From the NCBI GenBank assembly GCA_030729925.1, contig JANQWK010000044.1, positions 1-64,000 on the forward strand: a stretch of DNA of 64,000 nucleotides, read 5' to 3'. Made by a program: the position numbers and the translations under genes. The notes beneath the pieces were generated by a model. It saw only the letters and a list, made by a program, of their open reading frames with translations, made no database searches and was not told the DNA's origin. This DNA comes from Saprospiraceae bacterium (GTDB taxonomy: Bacteria > Bacteroidota > Bacteroidia > Chitinophagales > Saprospiraceae). This document shows, piece after piece, positions 36,518 to 45,131 of the stretch (position 1 is its first letter; each line of letters starts with the position of its first letter).

Positions 36518-36617
36518 TTTTGTACCATACTTTGCCGGACTTATCACTGTGTTATTCGGGATAGCTTTCAGTTATGCGGTAAGTGATGGCTGGAATTTCA
36601 GAGAAGGGAAAAAATAA
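36510..36617 (+). CDS. 35-residue membrane peptide
   Basis: Small frame not long enough for most gene callers. ATG at 36510 overlaps the end of the previous gene by 8 bp. The product has 35 residues: MIDFVPYFAGLITVLFGIAFSY gives one hydrophobic helix, followed by AVSDGWNFREGKK. The pattern of a helix with a basic tail, the overlap and the similar composition make it a plausible fourth gene of the cassette. No family was recognised. The chance of a spurious short frame remains real. Confidence 0.5.
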   Translation: MIDFVPYFAGLITVLFGIAFSYAVSDGWNFREGKK

Positions 36618-36708
36618 ATCGCCAAGAGATAGGGCGTTTTTTGGTGGAATTATTCTTAACCAGGAATAAAACATGATTCTTCTTCCCAGGGGAGTGTTTT
36701 CTGCGGAT

Positions 36709-36750
36709 CACTTGGCGAGCCGTTTGAAACAAACGGCCCGCTTTGTTTTT
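36709..36750 (+). repeat. Direct repeat, right copy, including a terminator
   Basis: Copy of 35260-35301 (39 of 42 identical). It contains the hairpin GCGAGCCGTTT...AAACGGCCCGC and the tail TTTGTTTTT, so it still works as a terminator for the AT-rich operon. Relative to the left copy one stem pair is lost (A opposite C) but one is gained next to the loop. Just before it there is no tmRNA T-arm or acceptor sequence. Confidence 0.75.
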
Positions 36751-36756
36751 ATAACT

Positions 36757-36969
36757 TCAGCCATTTTCTTCTACGTATTCCAGTATATCTCCCGGCTGGC
36801 AGTTCAGCGCTTTACAAATAGCTTCTAAAGTACTGAAGCGGATGGCTTTAGCTTTGCCGGTTTTCAAAATCGAAAGATTGGAAAGGGTGATATCTACTTT
36901 TTCCGAAAGTTCGTTAAGGGACATCTTCCTTTTTGCCATCATCACATCCAAATTGACTCTTATGGGCAT
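36757..36969 (-). CDS. XRE/Cro-CI family transcriptional regulator
   Basis: 70-residue DNA-binding protein made of one helix-turn-helix of the Cro/CI class: MAKRKMSLNELSEKVDITLSNLSILK places the turn and recognition helix, then RFSTLEAICKALNCQPGDILEY is the typical C-terminal half. It starts 4 bp after the stop of the DUF2975 membrane protein, so the two are co-transcribed and probably work as a pair; XRE plus DUF2975 is a recurring arrangement in Bacteroidota and Firmicutes. It probably represses its own operon. Its stop is 6 bp from the duplicated terminator. Confidence 0.9.
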   Translation of the reverse strand: MPIRVNLDVMMAKRKMSLNELSEKVDITLSNLSILKTGKAKAIRFSTLEAICKALNCQPGDILEYVEENG

Positions 36970-36973
36970 GGCT

Positions 36974-37534
36974 TTAAATGGTTAGCTCGTTTTCAGATTG
37001 GATTTCCATGCCTCTTTTGAAGACTTGCGCAATCGCATACAACAGGGCGCTCATTAAAAGGTACTCAAATGCCCCTCCGGTATAACTGTCCATAGAAGGG
37101 ACATCAAAACCCCGTTTGAGCAACCACTTCAAACTGCCGGTTGCAAAAATGGCCAAAATCCCTATTCGAAAGCAAACAGCTGCAATTTTTGAAATTAAGA
37201 CCGACACTTTTTTGCTGAAGGGGTGGTCGAGGTTGATGGTGTAGAAGATTTTGGTCATCAAGTAAAACATATAGGCTTTCAGACCAACTACCTGTAGCAA
37301 TAACGCAACTAGCCCGATATAATACCATATTTGCTGGCTCATCAACCCGTGCAAATTTAAACCTTCATACAGGTTCTCGGCCACAATCGGGTTGAAGAAA
37401 CTGTATATGGAGGTAAACAATAATGTACCTGCCTGAATACAAAGACCGATGAAAATAGACCAAATGATTATGGTAATCAACATTAACCCGGGCTGGCTGA
37501 CCCATTTTTCTTTCCAAGACTGTTTAAGATTCAT
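36974..37534 (-). CDS. DUF2975 membrane protein
   Basis: 186 residues from the ATG at 37534 (MNLKQSWKEKWVSQPG); an in-frame start at 37600 would add 22 residues of an unlikely second leader helix. Four membrane segments are visible: LITIIIWSIFIGLCIQAGTLLF, IWYYIGLVALLLQVVGLKAYM, VCFRIGILAIFATGSLKWLL and GGAFEYLLMSALLYAIAQVF, with FKRGMEIQSENELTI at the end, the characteristic tail of this family. Function unknown. Pairs with the XRE regulator 4 bp downstream. Composition is somewhat AT-rich. Confidence 0.88.
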   Translation of the reverse strand: MNLKQSWKEKWVSQPGLMLITIIIWSIFIGLCIQAGTLLFTSIYSFFNPIVAENLYEGLNLHGLMSQQIWYYIGLVALLLQVVGLKAYMFYLMTKIFYTINLDHPFSKKVSVLISKIAAVCFRIGILAIFATGSLKWLLKRGFDVPSMDSYTGGAFEYLLMSALLYAIAQVFKRGMEIQSENELTI

Positions 37535-37698
37535 TGTGGATAAATTTTTTCCAAATATCGGAAAAAATTTATTGAAAAACAATAAAAAAATTTTGATCAA
37601 CGATTAATTTAAAGACGTTTCATGCAACCGTCTCTACCACTACATCAAAAAAATCCCGCCTTTTTTCTATCTTGGATCTAAACCTGAAGATTACTATT

Positions 37699-40600
37699 AT
37701 GCAACGAAAACTACTTTACCTGCTCCTTTTGTGGATGTCCGCAGGGGGGCTTCAAGCCCAGATCAGCGCCAGACTGATGCGCTACATGGATGTGTCTGAG
37801 ACACAGATTACCTTTGTTTATGGAGGCGATATTTGGGTCATGCCACGGGAGGGGGGACTTGCCGTGCCTTTGACCAACAGTCCGGGCGAGGAGTCGTGGC
37901 CCCGGTTTTCTCCGGATGGACAGGAAATTGCTTTTTCTGCAAGCTACAATGGCAATGTGGATGTGTTTGTGATGCCGGTGACGGGTGGTTTGCCACAACG
38001 GGTTACCTGGCATTCAGGGGCTGATCGCTTGCTGGACTGGCATCCGGATGGCGAACGGCTGCTTTTTGCGTCGCGAAGGGAACTGGGTCAGCGCTCTTCC
38101 AATCAGTTTTTTGTGGTGAGCAAATATGGTGGGATGCCGGCAAAACTGCCCCTGCCTTATGGCGAGCTGGCGTCTTGGTCGCCCGATGGCAAACAGCTGG
38201 CCTACATCACAAAAATTACGGAAAATTACCCCTTCAAACGGTATCGCGGCGGATTGACGTCTGATATTTTGTTGTTCGATTCCCAAAAACAACAGGTGAC
38301 CAACCTTACCAAGAGTAAGGCGATTGATGGTAAACCCGCCTGGGTGGGCGATAAAATTTATTTTTTGTCCGATCAGGACGCCTCCATGCGGCTCAATATC
38401 TTTTCGCTTGATCCCCGAACTGGAACACAAAAACAGCTTACCCGCTTTACAGATTTTGATGTTTCTTACCTGGCCGGAGGGCCCGCTAATCTGGTTTTTG
38501 AGTACGGAGGGGATCTCTATCTCATGGATCCGGCTACTGAAAAGTTCGATAAAGTGATCGTGCAGGTGATGAGCGATCTGTCGGCCGAAATTCCGCGCAT
38601 GATTGACGTAAGCCGACAGATCAGCGACGCAACGGCTGCTCCCGGAGGCAAGCGCGTGGTGTTTGAAGCGCGGGGAGAGTTGTTCAACGTTCCCGTAAAG
38701 GAGGGTTATACCCTCAATCTCACCCAGTCGAGCGGTGCTTTTGACCGCCAACCTTCCTGGTCGCCTGACGGCAAAACCATTGCCTACTGGAGCGATCGCT
38801 CCGGCGAATACGAAATTTATCTGCAACCCACCGAGCCAGGCCACGCACCAAGAAAGTTGAGCAATCGGGCCAAGGGTTTTGGCTATCAGCTTTATTGGGC
38901 TCCGGATAGCGAGAAAATCGCTTTCATGGACGAAAACAACGATATTTTTGTAATTGCAGTAGCTACCGGTGAGCTGACAAAAGTGGATCATACCAACTGG
39001 AATATCGGTCACGGAGGAAGGTTCCGCTACCCGCTGAGCTGGTCACCCGATTCGAAATGGATCGCTTATACTCGAGGTTTGGAAAACGCCCATTATGCCG
39101 TGATGGTTTATGGATGGGACACCCAAGCGGTCCACCAGTTGACTGCCGGGTATTACAATGATGCTTACCCGGTGTTTAGCACAGATGGGAAGTATTTGTT
39201 TTATATGACAGACCGCAATTTCGGAGCAGCCTATTCAGCCCTAAGCGATGGAACCTGGATTTACCCAAATGCTACTCATCTTGCCGCGTTGAGCCTGCTT
39301 CCGGGTACGCCTGCGCTGACCGCTCCGAGAAATGACGAAATTAGCTCCGGCCGCGAGGCAAAGGCTGCAAAGGATTCGGTTGCACAGGTGCGGATTGATG
39401 TTGAGCAGATCGAGTCTCGCTTGACCCTGCTTCCCGTAGATCCGGGCAACTTCGGCGCCCTGATGGCTTTTGAAGGGAAACTGGTATTTTTGCGCCAGCC
39501 CAATACCGGCTCCGAAAAACGCGGAAGTTCCCTGATGCTGTACGACCTGGAGAAAAGGGAGGAAAAATCCATCATGGATAATGTTGGCCGTGCTAATGCC
39601 ACCGCGGATGGGAAGGCTATCCTGGTGCAGTCAGGCGGTCGCTACGGTATCATTCCACCTGCACCCGGACAAAAAATCGAATCTCCGATTGCTGTATCAG
39701 ACCTAAAAATGTCCTGGACGCCCAAGGAAGAGTGGGAACAGATTTTTGCCGATACCTGGCGACGATACCGCGATTTTTTCTACGACCCGAATATGCACGG
39801 GGTGGACTGGAATGCCCTGCGGGTGCAGTATGGCGCGCTGCTCAAAGATGCCCGCACCCGTTGGGATGTGATCAACCTGCAGTCCAACTTGGCAGCAGAA
39901 TTGAGTGCGGGACATACTTATACCCGGGGCGGAGATACAGAAGCGGTGGAACCCAAAGCGACAGGTTTGCTGGGGATAGATTGGCAACTTGACAAGGGTC
40001 AATATGTGGTGAAACGCATCGTTCGACCCGCCGCATGGAATACCGAAGTGCGTTCTCCATTCGACCGTCCGGGCGTAGAGGTACAGCCCGGTGATGCCAT
40101 CCTCGCCGTGAATGGGATACCCCTCGACCCTGCAAAAGATCCTTATGCGGCTTTCGAAGGCCTTTCCGGAAAAACAGTGCTGCTTACCTTGAGTCGAAGC
40201 GGAGAACCGACAGCGGCGCAAACCATCGTGGTACAATGTCTCACGCCAGCCGAAGAGAGCAACCTGCGCTACCTGGAGTGGTTGGAGGACAACCGCAAAA
40301 TGGTGGAGCGCTTGTCCAACGGTCAATTGGGCTATGTGTATATGTCCAATACCAGCGGACAGGGACAGCTCGAGTTGGTGAGTATGTACTACGGCCAACT
40401 GGACAAAAAGGGCTTTATTATTGATGAGCGTTTTAATGGGGGCGGCCAACTGGCAGATCGTTTTCTGGAACTGCTGAAACGCCCCGTAGTCTATAACCTG
40501 CACTGGCGACACGGACGCGATCATACCCAACCGATCAAGGCCAATACAGGCCCAATGGGGATGCTGATCAACGGATGGGCAGGTTCCGGCGGCGACGGAC

Positions 40601-40947
40601 TGCCCTGGGCTTTCCAAGAACTGAAGGCCGGTCCGATCGTGGGCGAACGCACCCTGGGTATTTTGGTAGGACCCGCTACCGGACATAGTCTTATTGATGG
40701 GGGAGGGATCACCGTTCCCGATGCCAGACTATACGACAACGACGGCCATTGGTTCTGGGAAGGCGAAGGCGTGAGCCCGGATATCGAAGTCTGGGATGAC
40801 CCGAATTTGTTGATGCAGGGTAGGGATCCTCAAATGGAAAGGGTCGTGCAGGAGGTGTTGCAACTCATCCCCACGCAGTCTTCAAAGATGACCCCCGCAC
40901 CAAAACCCGATGATCGCACCGCAAAGGGATTGAACGGTAAAAATTAA
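37699..40947 (+). CDS. Tricorn-like S41-family protease with beta-propeller, PDZ and protease domains
   Basis: 1082-residue exported protein from the ATG at 37699 (MQRKLLYLLLLWMSAGGLQAQ, signal peptide). The first about 650 residues hold TolB/tricorn-type propeller blades (repeated WSPDGKxIAY motifs at EESWPRFSPDGQEIAFSA and later). Then a tricorn C1-like helical segment (WRRYRDFFYDPNMHGVDWNALR) leading to a core containing AELSAGHTYTRGG, a PDZ domain (GDAILAVNG) and the S41 catalytic part: the nucleophile is S963 in INGWAGSGGD. Tricorn-type enzymes degrade short peptides released by other proteases; here the enzyme would act in the periplasm or outside. Followed after 15 bp by a Tat-exported class V aminotransferase-like gene. 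Confidence 0.93.
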   Translation: MQRKLLYLLLLWMSAGGLQAQISARLMRYMDVSETQITFVYGGDIWVMPREGGLAVPLTNSPGEESWPRFSPDGQEIAFSASYNGNVDVFVMPVTGGLPQRVTWHSGADRLLDWHPDGERLLFASRRELGQRSSNQFFVVSKYGGMPAKLPLPYGELASWSPDGKQLAYITKITENYPFKRYRGGLTSDILLFDSQKQQVTNLTKSKAIDGKPAWVGDKIYFLSDQDASMRLNIFSLDPRTGTQKQLTRFTDFDVSYLAGGPANLVFEYGGDLYLMDPATEKFDKVIVQVMSDLSAEIPRMIDVSRQISDATAAPGGKRVVFEARGELFNVPVKEGYTLNLTQSSGAFDRQPSWSPDGKTIAYWSDRSGEYEIYLQPTEPGHAPRKLSNRAKGFGYQLYWAPDSEKIAFMDENNDIFVIAVATGELTKVDHTNWNIGHGGRFRYPLSWSPDSKWIAYTRGLENAHYAVMVYGWDTQAVHQLTAGYYNDAYPVFSTDGKYLFYMTDRNFGAAYSALSDGTWIYPNATHLAALSLLPGTPALTAPRNDEISSGREAKAAKDSVAQVRIDVEQIESRLTLLPVDPGNFGALMAFEGKLVFLRQPNTGSEKRGSSLMLYDLEKREEKSIMDNVGRANATADGKAILVQSGGRYGIIPPAPGQKIESPIAVSDLKMSWTPKEEWEQIFADTWRRYRDFFYDPNMHGVDWNALRVQYGALLKDARTRWDVINLQSNLAAELSAGHTYTRGGDTEAVEPKATGLLGIDWQLDKGQYVVKRIVRPAAWNTEVRSPFDRPGVEVQPGDAILAVNGIPLDPAKDPYAAFEGLSGKTVLLTLSRSGEPTAAQTIVVQCLTPAEESNLRYLEWLEDNRKMVERLSNGQLGYVYMSNTSGQGQLELVSMYYGQLDKKGFIIDERFNGGGQLADRFLELLKRPVVYNLHWRHGRDHTQPIKANTGPMGMLINGWAGSGGDGLPWAFQELKAGPIVGERTLGILVGPATGHSLIDGGGITVPDARLYDNDGHWFWEGEGVSPDIEVWDDPNLLMQGRDPQMERVVQEVLQLIPTQSSKMTPAPKPDDRTAKGLNGKN

Positions 40948-40962
40948 AAAAGCACCAACACC

Positions 40963-42231
40963 ATGCGCAACATAGAAAGACGATCTTTTTTACAGACCCT
41001 GGGCACGGGTGTCCTGGGTACTGCGGTGCTGCCCGCTGCCGCGAAAAATGCAATACCGGGGGGCGGAGTATTCTTATCCCCGTCAGGCAGCCCGGATGAA
41101 CAATTCTGGGGACTGGTAAAGGCACAATTTCCAATCGCCGAAGGCAAAATAATGGTCAACGCCGCCAATTTATGCCCGGCTCCTTATGTGGTGGGGGATG
41201 AAATCATCCGCCATGCCCGGGCACTGGATACCGATGTGTCTTTCCAACACCGAGCCAGGTTTGAGACCATCCGGAAAGAAACCCTACAGGCATTAGCCAA
41301 TTTTCTGGGAGTGTCCGCCGATGAAATGGGCATTACCCGCAACACCTCCGAGGCCAACAACATGGTCATCCAGGGGCTTGATTTTCAACCCGGTGATGAG
41401 GTGGTGATCTGGGATCAAAACCATCCCTCCAACAACATGGCCTGGAAACAAAAAGCCAAGCGCTTTGGACTAATCATCAAAGAGGTGCGTACCCCCGGGG
41501 CGGCGGCAAGCCCGGAGGAACTTTTACAGCCTTTTGAAGCCGCAATAGGTACCAAAACCCGCGTGATTGCTTTTTCTCACATTTCGAATGTAAGCGGACA
41601 GGTTATCCCGGCTGCTGCTTTGTGTGAGCTGGCGCGTTCCCGCGGGGTTTTAACCCTCATTGATGGCGCACAGTCTTTCGGAATGCTCAACCTCAACCTA
41701 CAGGCGCTGGGCTGCGATTTTTACACCAGCAGTTCCCACAAATGGCTGATGGGGCCAAAAGAAACGGGTATCCTGTACGTCAGACAAGCCCACCTGGAGC
41801 GCTTGTGGCCCACTACCATGGGGGCTGGGTGGAAGGAGGGGGATCTCTCGGTAGATGGCAGAATCTGTACCCTCGGACAACGCAATGATGCACTGGCAGC
41901 GGCAATGACCAGTGCACTCAGATTCCACGATGCAATTGGCCGACAAAACATAGAGGAGCGGGTATTTGAACTTGCTGTCCGCCTGAAAACAGCCTTGCTC
42001 GAAAGGGTGCCCGGCCTGGAACTGGTAAGTCCCGAAGCCGATGAAGCCACCGCGGGTATTGTGATTGTGCGGCATACTACTCAGGATAACAACAAGCTGT
42101 ACGAACAACTCTATCATCAATACGGCATAGCCTGTGCGCCCACAGGAGGATTGCGCTTTTCCCCTACGATCTACAATACTCCCGCAGAAATGGATAATAT
42201 CGCGGAAAGTTTGCGCCAACTCGTATCATAA
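40963..42231 (+). CDS. Tat-exported class V aminotransferase/cysteine-desulfurase-like protein
   Basis: 422 residues with a Tat-type signal (IERRSFLQTLGTGVLGTAVLPAAA). It is a fold-type I PLP enzyme of aminotransferase class V: MVNAANLCPAPYVV, GITRNTSEANNMVIQGL, VIWDQNHPSNNMAWK, LTLIDGAQSFGMLNL (Asp contacting the PLP ring nitrogen and the neighbouring Gln) and SSSHKWLMGPKETGILYV with the PLP-binding Lys. Exported PLP enzymes are rare, and a folded, cofactor-loaded protein needs the Tat route, which agrees with the signal. Related proteins in bacteria include isopenicillin N epimerase-like enzymes. The substrate is unknown. It is coupled to the tricorn-like gene with 15 bp between them. Confidence 0.9.
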   Translation: MRNIERRSFLQTLGTGVLGTAVLPAAAKNAIPGGGVFLSPSGSPDEQFWGLVKAQFPIAEGKIMVNAANLCPAPYVVGDEIIRHARALDTDVSFQHRARFETIRKETLQALANFLGVSADEMGITRNTSEANNMVIQGLDFQPGDEVVIWDQNHPSNNMAWKQKAKRFGLIIKEVRTPGAAASPEELLQPFEAAIGTKTRVIAFSHISNVSGQVIPAAALCELARSRGVLTLIDGAQSFGMLNLNLQALGCDFYTSSSHKWLMGPKETGILYVRQAHLERLWPTTMGAGWKEGDLSVDGRICTLGQRNDALAAAMTSALRFHDAIGRQNIEERVFELAVRLKTALLERVPGLELVSPEADEATAGIVIVRHTTQDNNKLYEQLYHQYGIACAPTGGLRFSPTIYNTPAEMDNIAESLRQLVS

Positions 42232-42241
42232 ACTAAGGGGA

Positions 42242-43054
42242 TCAGGGCTTGTGTCGTCCGGCATAAGCCCTGCAAGCCTCCCAATCGGCAGCGTAAAAAT
42301 CGCGCACTTCTTGGAGTTCTTCTGCTGAAATCAGGGGTTTTGGGGAGACCAAAAAGTCAGGAATCAGCAAGGAAGGATAAAGGATCGCATAACAGGCATA
42401 GAGCCTCGATCTGCGCTGGATCCAATTGATCAGTTTGTTGGACGACCACTGCGGATCCTGGGAAAAGATATACTTGCCTACCTTGCGGATGATTTTGAGC
42501 TGCTTTTCGCTGTAAGAGCGGTGGATGGGTTTGAGCGACACCTCTTCCCGGTCGTAAGTGGCACCCAGATAAGTCGCAAAAGCGTCGAAAAATCCGTAGG
42601 GATCTTTTTTCAGGTCTTCATGGAACAGCACCAGGGGTGGGTGCGTGAAGTAATGTTCCAGGATCTGCAACATGGGGAAAAACTCGGCATCTTTTCGGTG
42701 CCAGAAGCCTTTGTCTTCCGCGACATCAAAAAAATCTCTAAAAGACAGACTGCCGCCATTTTTGACATAGCGCCGGTACTGGGAAGCTACCCACCCGTCT
42801 TGCCGTCTGAGTATAATGATGGTCCTCGCATCCGGAAAATCAGCCGAAAACCATCGGCACTCCTGCTCCAATTGCTGATCGAACTCTCGCGAAACAAAGT
42901 GACTGGTGGCCGGATTTTTTCGGATGATATTTTTCGACTGGCCGTAGCGGGTTCGCTGGATATAGGATATGCCTTTTAGCTTGGGGAAAAAAGCATATTG
43001 CAAATAGGTGGAGGCGGTCTTGCCCAACCCTACATGAAAGAAGATTTCCGGCAT
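42242..43054 (-). CDS. Sulfotransferase-family protein
   Basis: 270-residue putative PAPS-dependent sulfotransferase. The 5'-phosphosulfate-binding loop is HVGLGKTASTYLQ near residues 7-19, and the 3'-phosphate motif corresponds to ARTIIILRRQDGWVASQYRRYVKNGG (Arg and Ser in the middle). Further conserved positions include LVLFHEDLKKDPYGFFDAF. It may sulfate glycans or lipids. No sulfate-activation genes are in this window. It lies downstream of the M28 peptidase on the same strand but behind a strong hairpin, so it probably has its own promoter. Convergent with the aminotransferase-like gene, 10 bp between the stops. Confidence 0.85.
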   Translation of the reverse strand: MPEIFFHVGLGKTASTYLQYAFFPKLKGISYIQRTRYGQSKNIIRKNPATSHFVSREFDQQLEQECRWFSADFPDARTIIILRRQDGWVASQYRRYVKNGGSLSFRDFFDVAEDKGFWHRKDAEFFPMLQILEHYFTHPPLVLFHEDLKKDPYGFFDAFATYLGATYDREEVSLKPIHRSYSEKQLKIIRKVGKYIFSQDPQWSSNKLINWIQRRSRLYACYAILYPSLLIPDFLVSPKPLISAEELQEVRDFYAADWEACRAYAGRHKP

Positions 43055-43085
43055 CGTATTGAGATTAATCAGACTTCAAACCATG

Positions 43086-43119
43086 CATTTGGGACTGCCA
43101 AAACTGGCAGTCCCAAATG
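43086..43119 (-). terminator. Perfect 15-bp hairpin after the M28 peptidase gene
   Basis: CATTTGGGACTGCCA pairs perfectly with TGGCAGTCCCAAATG around the loop AAAC. It starts 22 bp after the stop of the M28 gene (read on the minus strand). There is no T-run on either strand, so it may act as a terminator of the non-canonical type or as an mRNA 3'-end stabiliser. Confidence 0.6.
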
Positions 43120-43140
43120 ATATGCGGCAAAAGTACCGAT

Positions 43141-44805
43141 TTAATCCTTGATCCTGCTGCTTCGGGCAGCTTTAAATTCCGATCCTTCCTTCCATTCCGG
43201 GAAAACCGACGAATTGGCCAGCTTTTTACCAATGTTGAGGTACAGCTCGGCATCCTGCACCACACCGCCCAAATCCCAAAGCGCTGCCGTAAATTCATCC
43301 GAGGGCTGGTGGTACCTGGCTGCCACAAATTCCTCCTGTTTTTGTTGGGCATATTCCTTTCCCTTCTCCCAATGATCGTATCCGCCTTTGGCGAAAAGTG
43401 CCGGAATGCCAATTTTGGCAAAATTGAAATGATCCGAACGGAAAAAATAACCCTTCTCCGGTTCCTGATCGGGGATAATGTACCGACCCTGTTCAGCCGC
43501 CAGCGCTCCGGCAATATCGTCCAGGTCGGACTGACCATAACCGGTCACCGTCAGATCCCGCATACGACCATTGGGGTTCATGCCATCCATGTTGAGGTTG
43601 GCCACGGACTGCTCCGGTGAAAAAATTGGGTTAGCCGCATAATAGGCAGACCCCAAAAGCCCCTGTTCCTCTGCTGTGACAAACAAAAACACAACCGATC
43701 TTTCCGGTGGAGTAGGATTTTGGGCGAAAGCCTTGGCGATGGCCAATACTGCCGCTGTACCGCTGGCATTGTCCAATGCACCGTTATAAATAGAGTCACC
43801 CTCTACGGCTCTTCCTACCCCCAGGTGATCCCAGTGCGCCGAGTAAATCACATATTCATCCGGTGTTTTGCTGCCTTTAATCAGTCCTACCACATTGCGG
43901 GAAACATCCTTTTTAAAGGTATTTTTCAGACTCGTAGAAACGGTAATCCCCAAAGGTATGGGTTGAAATCCGGGAGTCTGGGCTTTTTCAAAAAAGCCGA
44001 CATTGCCCAGACCGGAAGCCTGGAAAACTTTTGCGGCGGCGCCGAGAGACATCCAACCGTTGATGGCACACTGATCGGCATTGCCATTGGGCGACTGAAG
44101 GTTTAGTCTGCCCGTGCCTTGTCCGCCTGCCACCACAAACCAGGGGTAGCCCGCAGCATTGGTCTCGTGAATAATCAAAACCGCTTCCGCCCCCTGTCGG
44201 GCTGCTTCCTCGTATTTGTAGGTCCAACGACCGTAGTAAGTCATGGTTTTGCCCTTGAACAGGGTCGAATCACCGGTAGCAAAACCCGGATCATTCACCA
44301 TGACCACGGCAACTTTACCTTTCATATCTATCCCGGCATAATCGTTCCAGCCATACTCAGGTGCAACGATGCCGTAGCCGCAAAAAACAAGCTCCGCGTC
44401 TTTGAGTTCCACCAGCTCCTGTTCCCGCTGTGTCAAAATGGTGTAATCCGAACCCGATTGCAGCTCAAAAACCCCGGAAGGACTTTTCACCTGCATCGTG
44501 GTAGCAGGGCGGCCTGTGATTTCGATCAGCGGTACATCCTGAAAATAGGAATCCCCGTTGCCAGGAGCAACACCCAAGGCGGAAAGCGCATTTTTGAGGT
44601 ACTCGGTAGTTAAGGGTTCACCTTCGCTCAACGGTTTTCTGCCCATAAAGGCATCGGAAGAAAGCTGGCTCAGGTAATCGGACAAGGCCAGAGAGTCTAT
44701 CTGACTCCCCTCAGGCGATCCCTGGGAAGAAGGCTGCTGACAAGAACCCAATACCAGGGTCAACAATGCCAGCATAACAAAGAAAGAAGCACTTTTGCAG
44801 GTCAT
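43141..44805 (-). CDS. M28-family zinc aminopeptidase lipoprotein
   Basis: 554 residues from the ATG at 44805 (MTCKSASFFVMLALL); the longer TTG start at 44820 overlaps the -7 promoter box. The signal ends in the lipobox LGSC, C22 acylated. After a PA-like segment (ELKDAELVFCGYGIVAPEYGW and following) comes the M28 catalytic domain with all five zinc ligands visible: H and D in YSAHWDHLGVG and ALDNASGT, E in VTAEEQGLLGS (general base and ligand), D in NLNMDGMNP, and H in FFRSDHFNF. It probably removes N-terminal residues from peptides outside the inner membrane, a partner in peptide use of the nearby tricorn-like protease. Confidence 0.93.
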   Translation of the reverse strand: MTCKSASFFVMLALLTLVLGSCQQPSSQGSPEGSQIDSLALSDYLSQLSSDAFMGRKPLSEGEPLTTEYLKNALSALGVAPGNGDSYFQDVPLIEITGRPATTMQVKSPSGVFELQSGSDYTILTQREQELVELKDAELVFCGYGIVAPEYGWNDYAGIDMKGKVAVVMVNDPGFATGDSTLFKGKTMTYYGRWTYKYEEAARQGAEAVLIIHETNAAGYPWFVVAGGQGTGRLNLQSPNGNADQCAINGWMSLGAAAKVFQASGLGNVGFFEKAQTPGFQPIPLGITVSTSLKNTFKKDVSRNVVGLIKGSKTPDEYVIYSAHWDHLGVGRAVEGDSIYNGALDNASGTAAVLAIAKAFAQNPTPPERSVVFLFVTAEEQGLLGSAYYAANPIFSPEQSVANLNMDGMNPNGRMRDLTVTGYGQSDLDDIAGALAAEQGRYIIPDQEPEKGYFFRSDHFNFAKIGIPALFAKGGYDHWEKGKEYAQQKQEEFVAARYHQPSDEFTAALWDLGGVVQDAELYLNIGKKLANSSVFPEWKEGSEFKAARSSRIKD

Positions 44806-44817
44806 ACTTTTTCTTAA

Positions 44818-44825
44818 CAAAAGTA
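44818..44825 (-). promoter_or_regulatory. Candidate -7 box for the M28 peptidase gene
   Basis: The complement reads TACTTTTG, a perfect TAnnTTTG, ending 12 bp before the ATG at 44805. It supports that start over the TTG at 44820, which would lie within the box. No clear -33 box was found. Confidence 0.42.
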
Positions 44826-45131
44826 AACATAAATTTTCGTTCGGGGCTTTGCGAAATCGCCATAAAAAAGCAGTTGAACTTAGGATAAGACAATCAAAGC
44901 CGTTAAAAAATTTGAATTTTCAGAATTTCTCTTTTTCTTTAGGCAGCAAAAGGAGACGATTGCGCGTTAATTAAGTGTTAAGAGAGCATAGCAAGTAAAC
45001 CCCCATCAAACCCCAATAAACGACTGCCAGAGGATATCAGGAATACAATTTTTGATAAGAATTGTTTGTATTATTTTGCTAATATTCTATACTTACATCG
45101 AATTTCAAATTTTTAATCAATTACCTAGATT
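44826..45131. other. Divergent intergenic region before susC
   Basis: About 300 bp without a gene between the divergent M28 peptidase and SusC genes. It holds the M28 -7 box at its left end. On the right, TTTG (45051-45054) followed 17 bp later by TTATTTTG (45071-45078) is a weak match to the Bacteroidota promoter for susC. No repeat of the dispersed family and no convincing riboswitch or terminator hairpin was seen. Confidence 0.5.
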
